A stretch of 64,000 bases of DNA from Ilex aquifolium. Its lineage: Eukaryota > Streptophyta > Magnoliopsida > Aquifoliales > Aquifoliaceae. Each line of letters opens with the position of its first letter. Within the stretch, counting starts at the first letter, position 1. Shown piece by piece: positions 1 through 13,033 of this stretch. The notes beneath the pieces were generated by a model. It was not told the DNA's origin and did no database searches. It was given only the letters and a program-made list of their open reading frames with translations. Both the position numbers and the translations under genes were made by a program. The stretch is from positions 6,459,501-6,523,500 of the forward strand of contig OX637394.1 of the NCBI GenBank assembly GCA_951799425.1, written 5' to 3'.

Positions 1-335
1 ACAGTAAATATCAGACCATGACAAGTGTCACTATGATATAGAGTGAAGGATATCCGATTTGAATTTGTTATTACACTTGAAGGTTTCCTCAAATGTCAAT
101 CCTGTCAAATTCTAATAGTTTGAGATTCTAAATTACCCTGCTTCTAGTAAATGACCCCTTCCTAGCATTTTTGTTGGCAGCTTGCATTTTTTTAGATATT
201 TCTACGCCTTTTAAGTTTTGTGTTTTTACAACTGTGCTCCTTTTATTGAAAACCCTGCCACTTTTGAGCTTCTATGTCAGTTGGCTACATTTTTTATCAG
301 TTGCAACATTGTGAATTCAGGGTAAGCCAAATAGG
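1..335 (+). other. 5' flank / probable 5'UTR intron of the NET4 gene
   Basis: AT-rich non-coding sequence with no protein-coding signal. It ends in a pyrimidine-rich tract and an AG about 15-20 bases before the NET4 start codon, so it is probably the end of a leader intron. The promoter would lie outside the window. Confidence 0.4.
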
Positions 336-2915
336 ATGAAGAGGACAGAATCAAAAAAGTCACATTCATGGTGGTGGGACAGCCACATCAGTCCCAAAAA
401 CTCGAAGTGGCTTCAAGAAAATCTAGAAGGTAAGCAACTAATATTGCAATTGTTTCTGTTGAATCTTGGTGTTGATAATCACTACACACTTTAGTTTTGC
501 ATAATATAAGTAGTACCAGATGCCAGGTCTTTAAAAAACACGATATGTGAAGTTTAGGAGATTTTGAGAGAACATTATTTTGTACCAACTCACTCAGCTA
601 GACAACTTCAGATAATGATTCTTGGAGTTTGGACCATCATATGATTGATATCTAAATTGATCAAAACTGGGCCTTTTAGTTGCAAATGGACTAATAATGA
701 ATTCTGTATTGACCAATGTATATTGCGTTTTAAGCGATTCTGGATGATCATGTTTGTTGTGTCCGCCCCTCCCCTCTTCTCCCTTCTTCCCTTTTTGTAT
801 GTAGTAGTCCTATTATAATTTTTGCGTTCCCCACACGCATAAAGGTAGCTGGCTTATTTTTGTCAGGATACATTATACCTTCTACGGTCATAGAGTAATT
901 AATGTAAAAGTTTCTTTACCTGAACTGGCCATCACCTGTGTCTGAGATTCAGGCTATAATATTTTTTTCATTTGGTCAGCCTAAAGATCTGCATTAGACT
1001 GTGTCTCAAAGGGGCAAGTGATGTCTGAGTAGTTAAATTATGATTAGACAAACTTAGCGCAAATATGTCCCCTCTAATACGGGATGCTGGGAGGGTTGGA
1101 CTGCATATAGACCTAAATTGTGTGTTGAGAATTACGAAATCATTTCATACTACAGTAATCTGTACTGCCAAAATGTCTTTAAGAAAATGGCAAAAACTTT
1201 TGTTAATCTCAGAGATGGATCAGAGAGTAAAACAGATGTTGAAACTTATCGAAGAGGATGCGGATACATTTTCTAAGAAGGCTGAGATGTATTATCAGAA
1301 AAGGCCAGAATTGATTAAGCTCGTTGAGGAATTCTACCGAATGTACCGGTCGCTAGCTGAGCGTTATGATAATGTGACTGGTGAACTGCGGAAGAACATT
1401 CCCTCTGATCTCCAATCCCAGGGCTCAGGCATGTCTGATACTGGTTCTGAACCTCCCTCCACATGGACCACTCCTGATCAGGGATTGAGTCGTCGTAGAT
1501 CTGGTCCTCGACCTGCTGGTTTTGAATTCTTCCTTGGAACTGGTGGAAGTAGCTCAGATTTGAATACCAAAGAAGGAGATGAATCGTCTACATTGGACTC
1601 GGAATCAGAATCAGATGACGACTCTGTCAACAATTACTCAGGCATGACAGGAAATGGTGATGACAAAGGCATGCGGCAGAAGATTATTGAAACGGGAGTT
1701 GAGCTTCAGGATGCGAAGGAAAAGCTACGAATGCAACAGAAAAATAATTCAGATGGCGTTTCGAGGGGAATTGAAAGTGGGAATTCTGAAGTTCTACTAC
1801 TAAGAATTGCAGGATACGAGGAAGAGCTGAGAGTTGCAGAGGAAAAGATTCGCCTTTCGGAAGAAGAGATTGCTAGGTTGAAGATTGAGCTCCACAAGTG
1901 TGAAACCTTGGAATCCACCAACAATGTACAGGTTGAGCGTGAATCAATGCATAAAGATGACAAAAATTTGGGAGGTGGTTTGGAAGAGGAGAAAAATCAG
2001 GTTACACAGCTTCAAGGAAGAATTGGTGGGCTGGAAGCAGAAGGTTCAGACTCAGAACACAAGATTCAAACACTCGAGAAGGAGCTAAAAATAACCAAAG
2101 CAGCACTGAACGGCACAGAAAAAGAAGTTGCAAGTTTGAGACATGAACTTGGTTCAGCTCAGAGAGATATTGCAACATGGAAGACCAAGGTAGATAGGAA
2201 GGAAAAAGAGGTTTCAAAGATGCAGGATAGAATTGAGAGGTATAAAGCCAATTTGTCGGGTCGTGATCAAGAGATCAGGGCCTTAAGAGAGACGATTTCC
2301 AATGCCAACCAGAGCTTATCTGAAGAAAACTCGCAGCTTCAGGCTGAAGTAACTAGGCTGTTGAAGGAACGAGCCTATTTGGAGGACAATCTTAAAGAAT
2401 GGGATCTGCGTTGCCAATCTTTGGAGGAGGAAGCCAGACGAGTAAAGGCTGGAAAATCAGAGATGGAAGCTCTGCTTGGAGCTGAGATTGAGCAGTTGGA
2501 GGCAGGCATTGCTGAGAGAGCTGATCGGATGGAAGAGTTGAACAAAAGCCTTGATGCGTTAAAATTAAAAAACGACATGCTGATTGCCGAGAGAGATAAT
2601 CTGAATGCAGAGAGTTGTTCTAAGGACGATCGGATTAATCAAATGGACAAGCATTTGCATCAGTTACACATGGAACATGTTGAACTGACTGCTGCAGCTG
2701 AAGTGGCGAGTAAACAGGTTGAGGAACTGAGATCAAGAGGTAGAGAACTGGAGGAGGAGATTGAGAGGCAAAGAGAAGTGATTTTGGAAGGAGCGGAGGA
2801 GAAACGGGAGGCAATAAGGCAGCTTTGTTTCTCGCTTGAGCATTACAGGAATGGGTATCAACAGCTTCGACAGGCATTTATGGGGCACAAGCGACTTCCA
2901 GTTATGGCATCCTAA
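336..2915 (+). CDS. NET4: NETWORKED 4-type (NAB domain) actin-binding protein, 2 exons
   Basis: Exons read as 336..429 and 1213..2915 (donor gtaag, acceptor ctcag), joined in phase 1 to give 598 aa. Exon 1 supplies the start of the NAB actin-binding domain ([20 protein letters not shown]), and exon 2 continues it from MDQRVKQM through [23 protein letters not shown] (about residues 10-90 overall). A low-complexity acidic/Ser linker follows, then a long heptad-rich coiled coil from about residue 200 to the C-terminus, which ends in the conserved [12 protein letters not shown] block seen in NET2/NET4 proteins. NET4 proteins link actin filaments to membranes, the vacuole in Arabidopsis NET4A. An in-frame ATG at 1065 lies in the intron and would lose the NAB tryptophans, so the start at 336 is preferred. 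The bases before it (gaattcag) look like the acceptor of a 5'UTR intron. The gene converges on the helicase gene at its 3' side. Confidence 0.9.
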
Positions 2916-3838
2916 GTTATTATGTGCTGTTGGATAATCTTCTTCTTGGAGCTTTTCATTACTTTTCTTACTGCTTTTTTTTTCATTTTTTTTTTTTTTT
3001 GAAATTTCCTTCCGAGAGTTTCTGGGGATTTCCTCTTCGTAATTATGGCCTAATTGGCCTTCTGGTGGTTCTGTTTCTGTAAGTACCGGAAGCATCCATC
3101 TGCCTTCTGTCCTGACTGCTCAGGTTATGTTTGCTTCTGTTAGAAATTGGATCCAGTTTGACCAGATACCCGACCCTTCATATGTTCACATGGGTTATGA
3201 GACCTGTAAGCTGCTTGGGAAATTGACTGTCAAACAACACTATTAAGTGTTCAGTTTATTCCCACAGCTTATGGGGATGCGTCGAGGTCATCTAGGGAGT
3301 TTCAGGGGAATATGGTGCCTGTATTACACTTGTTTTCCATGGATGTAATGCCAATATTGATCGACAGAGCCAAAGATTTTCCAGTTTGAGAGAGAGAGTC
3401 CAGCTAAACTACATCTTTCCAATGCAACAAAGTTCTTAAGCCGACGGATACAAATATGCATATCGACAAACCTTACAAAGTCTGAAAACACCGACAATTG
3501 TCTCAACATCATCAGATGGTATAAAGAAACAATAGAAAGTGGAATGTGTATTTACAAAGTCAGCTTCAACATGTTTTGCACTTCGTGCCCTAAGTCTTAG
3601 GCAGCATGTATATATATATATATGATTTCTTCGTCAGTGACTGCAAAACAAACGAATCGGGGGATGAGGTTTGCCATTTCATTTCTAACTTCCCCACATA
3701 TTGCCAGACTATGAGGAAGTTAAACAGAGCCCACTTACACTCAAAAAGAGTTGCAAAAGCTACCATACCTTAGCAACCTTGAGTTCTTGGGGACTTCACT
3801 GTCAAGTGCACCAAAGTTCCATGCGATAAAAATATATA
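2916..3838. other. Convergent 3' regions between NET4 and the helicase
   Basis: No coding signal. A T-rich run (about 2978-3000) follows the NET4 stop, and a short (TA)n run lies near 3610. It probably holds the two 3'UTRs and polyadenylation regions of the convergent genes. Confidence 0.45.
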
Positions 3839-6800
3839 TCAATCATCCCAAGCACCATCTGCTACACCCTCTTTCTTGAACATAGAAGGGGCAATCATGT
3901 ACTTGTACTTGTCCTCCACACTTATTGACGTGGGTCCCATCATTGAGAGTTTGGACAGTGCAATCTGAGAGTCTTTTTGGGCAGCCGCTGCTTCTCTCTC
4001 CTTCCTTCTAGCAACCTGAAAGTCAGTAGTAGCACCAGCACTTAGGAAACAAGAAGAACGAGAGATAGAGAAAAGTGAAAACTTTTCTGACAATGAAAAA
4101 TCCAGTATATCCTAAAAGCAATTCCTCTGGATCATAGTGAAAACTGAAACGGAATATAGCACCATTTTCTAATATGCATATAACAGTGAACCATACCTTC
4201 CCAGTGGCAAAAGCCACAGTGTTGCCAGATTCCACATCTGCTATTGCTTTCCTTATTTGGGTGACAAGGAACTGCAATGTGCCATTACGCCGACCAAGGA
4301 TAGAGAAAAAAAATCAATGAACATGAACAAACAGAGGACAAGAGTAAGAAAGGTAAAAGAGGAGGAGGGAGAAACCGTATCACGGTCAGTGCAAAATGAA
4401 GTAGCTCGGCCTGTTGATCCAGCACGGCCTGTCCTACCGATACGGTGTACATAATCTTCCATGGTCTATAATTGAGGCAGCCAGAACAGAAGTTCAAGTT
4501 TCACTATCGTGAAGTATATTAACAGTTACTGAAATTTCAGCTAACAATAGCTGACAGATTAGTTATAGAAATTCATAAAGAACGGCTTACAATTACTTAC
4601 ATCACAGGAAAAACCATATTTAAAAAATTTCTTACAGACGACACTCGCTCCAACTAAGATACATCAATAAATTGCTAGAATGGCAATCCAGGAACCAACC
4701 ATAACTCCAAAAATAAAATTCAAAGTATAGTTCCAAAAAATAGTTCAGGTCTCAAATGAGACTCAGTCACCACGAAGCTGTAACTTGCAGCAAGATATAC
4801 CTTTGGAAGATCTAGATTAACTACATGAGCAACCCCAGAAACGTCTAGACCACGAGATGCAACATCAGTGGCAACCTGCAAAGCAAAGTCCAAAAAAGAA
4901 ACTACATATAAATGGTGTCTAAGAACTCCTAAATTAAATTAAGTACAATTCAGAAAAATGTGAATAAACATACAATGCACAAGTGCAGGAAAAAGATAAG
5001 AAGTTGCCTATGAAGAATCCAGATATGGCGATGACACCAAACTCATGGCCTCGGATTGTATACATATGGTCACACTGACTGGGAAACTCACATGTAGTTA
5101 CAAATTACACCTCTTGAAAGGCTCCCCCTAGGTGTATATATCCCAAACAGCATTTAGAGGTTCTCCAAACTAATAACTCCAAAAGAAAAATTCAAACCTA
5201 TTAAGCATTAAGGGTCCAATGCATTGTCAAGATGTTGCATGGAAATCTTCAAGAATCCATTGTATTGCAGAATGCTAAGAAGAAAACCTTTAACATTTCA
5301 CAATTATTTTACACCATATATCCCAATTTATTCAACAGCCTCAGTATAGATTAGAGAAAATATATGGGACATCCAGTCAACTCAATGCCATAGGCAGGGT
5401 AAGTATAAGCTCATAAGTAGTACAAGCATCATTACTTTCTGACATACCAAGATATTAGTATGAGCACGCCTAAAATCATGAAGGGCAGCCTCTCTTTCGC
5501 TTTGACTACGGCCACCATGAAGAGCAACAGCTTGCAAACCTTGTGCTATCAGTGCTTCTGCAACTTCATCACACCTAGTCTGCATGCAGAACCAGATTTA
5601 AGTGCTAAAACTTCAGGCAAAGAAAATCCTAAAAAGCACAACGGCTCCAGCAGCTACTAGGCATCCTGTTGGAAAGAAATGGTCTTCACAAATGATGGAA
5701 ACAAGATAAAGGAGATTGATTGTCCAGCATCAAGATCAAGTGCCACATTTGCAAAGCATGATCCACAAGCTGAGCGGCTATAGTTTATATCAAAAACTCG
5801 TCAAAAGGGAAAAAAACCCATAAATGAATAGAGTTTGCACCACATTTAGCACCACTTTCTGCTCCTAGCAAGCAAACCACTGATTTTGATAGCAACTCCA
5901 ATCTAAAAATGCAAAACTATTTCACTACAGGTGCATACTGAATCAATTTCAGTAAATCAACACCTCTAATCCTGTGTTTGCCTTAATCAGAATCTCACAA
6001 TGTTGGTAAATACCAGAATAATTTTTGCCATACAAGAACAGCCTTGTGCTCATTATGACCATTTCATATGTTTTTCCCATGTCTACATGTTGTGTTCATG
6101 TCTGCTACTCAGCTTTCCATTTTCTTTTTCTTTCTTTTTTTTTATGGGTGGGGGGCAAGAGTGTTGGTTGGTTGGGAAAGGGCAAAAAGAATAAATCAAT
6201 TGAATATTCGAATCAGCAATACCTTCCGCTCAACAAATACAATGGTCAAAGGAAATGGATGGCCAGATCTTTCAGCCTGAGTATCCTCCTCAACAAGCAA
6301 AGCTAGAAGTCGATCAATCTGCGATACATTAAACACAGTTCCAACATTAATATCAAACCGTGAACTTTGACAATCAAATGGACATACATTTATAACATGC
6401 ACAGAAATTGGGTGCCACGGTTGACTCTAACTGGAAGAAATTCACATGTGATTGTTTGGATAGTGGGCTAAAGGGGCATAACACTAGTAGGATAGGAGAA
6501 AAAAACAGGTGGGACCCATTTATCCCGTGTTTGTCAAGTAAAAAAGTGCACCGGAAATTCCACTCGGGTTTATCCCGATCTAATTTGAAAAGTCAACTTT
6601 AACTTGCCTATGTGGATTACATGAGGGGGCTGGGATAATTTTGCCACCGATAGGATATCTCAGTATAATGACTATTCTACCCGTTTTCATTTATTAACCC
6701 TCATATTGGCTTGTCTCATTCATCAGCTGCTGCAATGACGAATGAATTCGCCGAAGAAGGTTGCTGATTCATAACCTGCCTTGTCTCATTCTCCATTCGC

Positions 6801-9800
6801 ACATGTTGCTCTTTAATTTAATTTATTGTTTTGTATTCAGTTGTCCCCCATGCACCACCATAATAAAATTAATTTAATTTATTATTTTGCTCTTTAATTT
6901 AATCATATTGTTTTGCTCTTAAATATTATTTATTGTTAGGGGCATATCAGTCAAAGACACCATATTACATCACCCTTCTCCATGGGCTCCACAAAAGTGT
7001 ATGTGTTACCCAAACACCAGGAATCTCCATTCCAGTCCAACCCTGCCATCCAAACACACCCAGATGGTATTATTTCCTTGATTGCCGGGGTTGGCTCTAA
7101 TTGGGAGACGATTCACATATGACATAGATGCCGCTCTAGACTGCCAAAGAATGGATAATAGATCAAAAATACAAAGGCAACCATTTACAGGAGGCAGCAA
7201 GAAGTAAGGTGAAGTACCACAATCAATGTTCTAAAGCTCTTCAATTCATTAGTGTTTCATTAATAAATCACCTTAAATTTGATCAATGAATAATGACAAC
7301 ATAGAATGCAAGAAAAAAACACATCACTAAGAGAGATGATGAGAAAACGGAAAAACATGTCCAAGAATAAGTCACCCCCTCTCCCAATAAAAGAAAAAAG
7401 TCCAAAAAGATAAAACTAACATCACATGCCTTACACAAAATAGTAATTACTGATAAGTCAAAACTAAGATTGCGACATCACGTATATAAATAAAAATCCA
7501 CGCCTAAATTCCAAGACATGCATACCTTCTCATTATCAGAAACCTTCTCCAAAATTTGGGATACATTTGCTGCTGGGCTACTCACTTTTCCCACCTTCAC
7601 TTGCACCGGATTAGTCAGGTACTCCTTAAAATTTAGTACGACAAAAAAAGAAGATTTATTCGGGAGAGGTTCTTTTTGATACCATCAATCGAGTAAAAAG
7701 CATATGAATATATCAATTTCAAAGTAATTCCAAAAGCTGTATAGGGAAACCACAGATGCATTCGAGCGAGGTGCATTGATGCTAACACAGAAAAAAATGT
7801 AATTCAAAATCAAACCGTCAAAATCCATTTCTGTAACATCTAGCAAAAAGATCTATAGTTCAGCCCTCGAAATACCTAGAATGACATGAGGTACTTCCAA
7901 ATTTTGACAAAGTATTAAAACCAAAAGAAATGATTAAAGATATTCTACATTCTGAAATATGGGTGGGTTAGTTTAGATGTATCATTTCAAATGCTCAAAA
8001 TCCAAAAACATCAGCATAAGAATTAAAAAAGAACTTAAAAATGAAATTTTAACCACTCAGATCTCACCTGTGCTAGTGCTTCAATCTCTACTGGCATGGT
8101 CGCACTAAACAGTAAAGTTTGATGCTTTTCCGGAAGATTCTGCATGATCTGAAAGAAAATCAAACAGCATGTGAATGTTTTCTTTCATGAAGTCAAAGGA
8201 CCACATGCAAGGAATGGGATGAGCATCCTTTGCAGCCTACATGAGTAAACTCATTGTATGCTTTCTCTTTCTATAGCAGGTGATACACAGGAATAGCAAG
8301 GCAAAGCTAGCAACCATATTGGATACAAGTAGCAGAAAAATACATAAAGCCAACATTATTGTGCTAAGAAAAATTAGAACAAAACTTCTTCAAATTTTCA
8401 TTTGTTTCCTTTTTGGACAATTACTCTACACAGAGAAATGTAAGAGAAATTGGCCAAATGGAAATATGTTCTGCTGGGCGATTGGGCAGAAAACCTAGTG
8501 CTATTGTGCATCATCATATAGTTTTAAATAATAATCAGAAGTGCTTTACAGATAATAACAGTTGTAATTTATAGAACTGTAAGGTGAGTACTCAATATGT
8601 GGTCCAGCCTTATATAAGAGCCAAAAGTTGAGGTGTATGCTTTGGAAACCTAAAACTGAAATTTAATAAATGGATATCTGAAATCCATGGAAAAACCAAA
8701 GTAAAACACAAGAATGTCAGGGTATTCTACAACAACTATGCTGGTAATTCAGCCGGACAGTGGAAGATAAAATTTGGGGAACTATCAAATTCTCGTACAA
8801 CAGATAATAAAGTTGAGGGAACTACCATATTGACCACAACTTACACGAGTTGCACATGCTATTTTTAGTCATTCAGTCGTCGGCATATTGTTCTTTGCAC
8901 ACTGGCATATATAGCACTCGAGGAAGGAAAGGGTAAAAAAGTATTTGAAATAGAATGAGGGAGACACAATAGGGAAAAGCATACTATAAACTACAGGCCC
9001 TTTAGGTTTTATGAACAAGCTGACAAAATCTGAATATATCATTTTGTGGAAACAGTTCATTATGACTACTGAGATGCTATTTACCTCTCTTATCTTGGGT
9101 TCAAACCCCATGTCAAGCATTCTATCAGCTTCATCCAAAATAACAAATGAAATTCTAGAGAGAGATGTGTTTCCTTGTTGTAAATGATCAATAAATCTTC
9201 CAGGAGTAGCAACCACCACATTCACCCCTGCTCGTAACTCAGACCTCTATCATGGAATCCAAAAACAAAAGCCAATCGAGAATATATGAGATAACAATTT
9301 AAACTTTCATGATTGCGCAATACAATGCGGTAGTATAAAATGACACAAATGGCATCAAGGGAAAGAGAGAATTGACGAAAAGAAGATCAAGAAAAGTTTC
9401 TTTCATTCACCACCATTATGCCCACTTGAAAGAAGACATCTATAGCCATTAACATACAGGGGGTTTCAAGAACCAATGAAATAGAATTACTTAGGGAAAT
9501 TAAGTCACCTGCTCAGCAATGTTGGTCCCACCCACAACTATGGCAGTTTTGAAAGACTCCAAAGATTGGCTGAAAGCCTTAACCTGGAAAAAGAAAATGT
9601 GATTGCTCAACATGATGAGTTTGAACAATTTCGATCTGATTGGTAGCTTAACAAATACAACACCTGATTCATATAAAAATTCACCTTGTCTAAACCAAGT
9701 CTAATAAGAATTTATCAATCTCTAGTAGACAAAGGCTCCAAAGATGGAAAATACAGGAAACAATAGAATGCACAGCATTCTGTGCTTGTACACGGAATTT

Positions 9801-12800
9801 CAAAGAAAAACACAAGGAAAAAATATATTTTATTGATTTATCCAAACATCCTTAATTGTATATGATTTATCGAATATGGAACAAGAATCTGTTAAACAGG
9901 ATAGGCAAAAATCTCAATTCCAAGAAATGGACATGTTCATACCGTGTTTGTTTTCCTTGAGAAATAGGGAGGAGACATATTCTATCCTAGGAAATTAGTT
10001 TCTAGAAATATTGAGATATAGTAAAATTTGAATCTTTATGCACTATTTATCAAATAAAACAAATGCCTGCATTAGCTCCATGCAATCCGAAAGTGAGGAA
10101 AATTTATGTGGTGAATGGTAGGATTTATAATTTTCAAAAAGGGGAAGAATACTTTAATAAAACATCAGTAACACTGGAGAATTAACAACATTGTGACATC
10201 CTATAATGCCTTTTCTCATATTAAAAGTATGTTCTCATTAGTTATGTCTGGGAGGCAGTGGCGGATTTAGTATGGGGGCAGCTGCCCCCACTGAAATTTT
10301 AAAAAAATTTGGGACTTAGGTGTAATTTTAAAAATTTCAAGAATTTCTTAAACTTGCCCCCACTGAAATTTTCTTAAAGTATAGGGTATATTAATATAAT
10401 TCTCAACCCTTAAAAGCTAACTTTTGGCAATGCTTCCTCATTGTTCAGGCCTAGCTACTGCCCCCACTGAAATTTTAAAAAATTTTGGGATTTAGGTGTG
10501 ATTTTAAAATTTTGAAGAATTTATTAAACTTGCCCCACTGAAATTTTCTTAAAGTATAGGGTATATTAATATAATTTTCAACCCTTAAAAGTAACTTTTG
10601 GCAGCCCTTATCATGCCTCCTCTTTTTTTTTCCTTTTCCCATAAGCTTTGTCTTCTTCATCCAGATTTGCAGTTCAGTCCTGGCGTCCAGGTCCAACCCC
10701 TCTTCTTTCTTTTATTTAGTTTCTTTGTTAGTTTCTTTGATGTATTCATCAACAAATCAGCCTATTGGATTCAATCAATGTGCAAATCAAATTTGAAGAA
10801 ACCCTAGAAGATTATGTTAAAGCTAAGGAGAGGTAATCCATTAACCAAATTTTTTGATAGTAGTATTAGCATTAATCTAAAATCAGATTTTTTATATTAG
10901 AAAATTAATTTAGTTCTTGTAGAATTGATGGTTGTTTGGTGTATTATTTATGTATTTATGTAGGTTTTTTTTGTTTCGTCTTGGGTCACCACTCAACTAT
11001 TTTGGATTTTTATTGAAGCCCTATTCAGATTGGCTATCTGAAATTCTTGGTTAGTGCTATTTTTATTCCATATGATTACATTGCTTTAATTGATTTCTTG
11101 AAATTCTAGTTTGGATTATATTTTGGATTTATGGATTATATTTTGATTATGTGTAGTCCATTATCTCATTTGTTACGAACTTAATGACGAACTCTTAAAC
11201 TTGAATCTAATTAGACAAATTTATTTTTCAATCAGTTATGAATAGGTTTCTTATAAGAAAATCAACATTGGAACAACCGTCTCCTAGTCAAGAAATAGAT
11301 GATCGTGGTGGTGACATACGACATTATTCTAATCAAAGTCGTAAATGATATTTTTGATTTGAAGCTTTTTTTTGTTGTCTTTTTTTGTATATCACTCATA
11401 TACATGAGTTACGCCTCTAAATGGTATTTTTTGATGTAACTATGTTTATAAACAATTTATCGAGAATACATATTTTGATGAAAACAATGTTACAATTATA
11501 CTTCGAAAAATTTAGGTTGCCCTCACTGAGGCAAAATCCTGGCTCCGCCCCTGCTGGGAGGAGTTGATTGGGCACAAACTTAACCTTTTGCACAAAGGTA
11601 TTGTTCTCATATTTGAATTCATAACGTTAAGGCTCTTGTGCCAAATTTTAACCACTTCCAAACACCACAAAAAAAAATTAAGAAAAAATATTTCCCTCAT
11701 TTGAATGGAAACAATGAGAACGCAAGTGTGTCAGCAATTTGTACAAACATTCAGCATCATTTCTTATGACAACACATCCTAAGAAAAACAGTATCTGTTA
11801 TTGTCCAATGTCAAGACTCAATAGTTGTAACGAGAATTTCATTCATCCAAACATATATATACCATATACCTCACCTCTTTCTCTATTTGTTGTGCAAGCT
11901 CCCTTGTGGGAGCTAATACCAATGCCAGAGGCCCATCACCACGTTGTACAGGAGGCTGAGCAAGGCAATGCTGCAAATCAGAAGGTAAAAAGATGACAAG
12001 ATAAAGTTGAATAGTAGAAGTCATAAATATTCAATGTGTAATATATGTACATATATGATGGAGGACCTGTATCATAGGAATGGTGAATGCTGCAGTTTTG
12101 CCACTTCCTGTCTCAGCGCAACCTAAAAGATCCCTTCCGCTCAAAGCAACTGGCATGGACTGAGCTTGAATAGAAGTAGGAGTAGTGTATTCGTGAAAGG
12201 CAATATCCTTGATGATGCTAGCGTGCAAGCACTGGATATATAGTGAATCCATAGAGAAAGTTATACAAACTAAGTCATTTTCATTGCATCCCAATGATAA
12301 AGTTTAGCTTACCATATCTGTGAATGATTCTATTGGAGCAGGAGCAGGAGGAGAGTCCTGAGCAACAGTAACATCAACACTAAGCCGTAGACGTACCTCT
12401 TCTATCTGTATATAAGTCCCGCACAACAAGATAATTTCAACATCTTAACTACAGAGAAGCCCTAAAATTACACTGAACACCAACAGAGGCTTAATTCACC
12501 AATAAAACACCAACAACGATAGCATTTTCAGTTCAAGAACAAGCATTAATCGAAATCAATACCTTTCTTGACAAAAAAATTCTAGAGAATTCGAACGGAA
12601 CAGTGAAAATCATCGAACCTGTTCAGGTTTAAGACGGAGAACTCGTTCGGATGGCTTCCATTGAGGGAAGACGGGGTAGAGGGCGTTGCCTGAGCTCCGA
12701 CGAGATGCATTGGAGGACGCCGACGAGAAATTGTTGCAGTTAATGTTGCTAATGCTAGTGTTGTTGTGATTGCTGTTGGAATGGTTGGAGTGAGAGAAAG

Positions 12801-12903
12801 GAGAGGTGAGGTTCGAATAATAATCAGTGTTACAGTCTAGGGCTGTTGTTGATGTGGCTTTGGGGGTAATGGAATTCCGAAGATGAGGAGGCACATAAGA
12901 CAT
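3839..12903 (-). CDS. DEAD-box ATP-dependent RNA helicase, 14 exons
   Basis: Reads from [10 protein letters not shown] at 12903 to a TGA at 3839. Exons: 12619-12903, 12313-12405, 12067-12231, 11875-11970, 9509-9583, 9085-9246, 8068-8148, 7526-7624, 6223-6318, 5448-5579, 4801-4875, 4376-4465, 4197-4271, 3839-4015; total 566 aa. Motifs in order: Q motif TSIQAQ; motif I AETGSGKT (165-172); Ia PTRELA; Ib TPGRF; II DEAD (276-279); III SAT (307-309); [29 protein letters not shown] (460-467). It should unwind RNA using ATP. The N-terminus resembles the DED1/DDX3 group (YVPPHLR), but the Gly-rich tails of that group are absent and the C-terminus is a short basic/Ala-rich tail ending in WDD. I do not assign an RH number. 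Every exon is a multiple of three. A hAT element sits in intron 4. Confidence 0.93.
6319..7525. other. Large helicase intron 8 with direct duplicates
   Basis: Between exons 8 and 9. An approximately 45-bp segment occurs twice in the same orientation (about 6412-6456 and 7083-7127; shared words include GGTTG, CTCTAA, TTCACAT). The stretch between begins TGTTTGGATAG and ends CCATCCAAACAC, an inverted-end pattern like a Tourist/Harbinger insert. Boundaries and target duplication are not convincing, so I leave the family open. Confidence 0.35.
10256..11553 (+). mobile_element. hAT-superfamily DNA transposon (defective) in helicase intron 4
   Basis: Flanked by a perfect 8-bp direct repeat CTGGGAGG (10248-10255 and 11554-11561). 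The ends are inverted: CAGTGGCGGATTTAG at the left, and CAGGGGCGGAGCCAGGATTT when the right end is read on the other strand. Both the 8-bp duplication and the CAGnGGCGGA ends are typical of plant hAT elements. The left part holds an imperfect direct duplication of roughly 150 bp (about 10281-10430 and 10459-10606). A transposase remnant is at 11238. No full transposase remains, so it is non-autonomous. Confidence 0.9.
11238..11347 (+). pseudogene. hAT transposase N-terminal remnant
   Basis: A 36-codon stretch starting MNRFLIRKS and ending in a TGA. It resembles the N-terminus of plant TTF-type zinc-finger hAT transposases, which begin M-x-R-F-(F/L)-x-(R)-K followed by a Ser/Pro-rich segment. 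Nothing of the zinc finger, RNase H-like core or dimerisation domain follows before the element ends. It is a truncated leftover inside the intronic hAT element. Confidence 0.55.
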
Positions 12904-13033
12904 TCTGGAGAGAGGGAGAGAGAGAGAGAGGGGGATTGGAGTGAGGAGTGATAAGAGTTGATTGATGGTTTTGTAAACCAAGGAGTGGTATGACTGATGG
13001 CAGTATTTGAAACCTTGTTAATGGGCCCATCAA

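Noticed and set aside
1065-1212. In-frame ATG extension of the NET4 main exon
   Set aside because: It is intronic; splicing from exon 1 at 336-429 restores the conserved NAB start.
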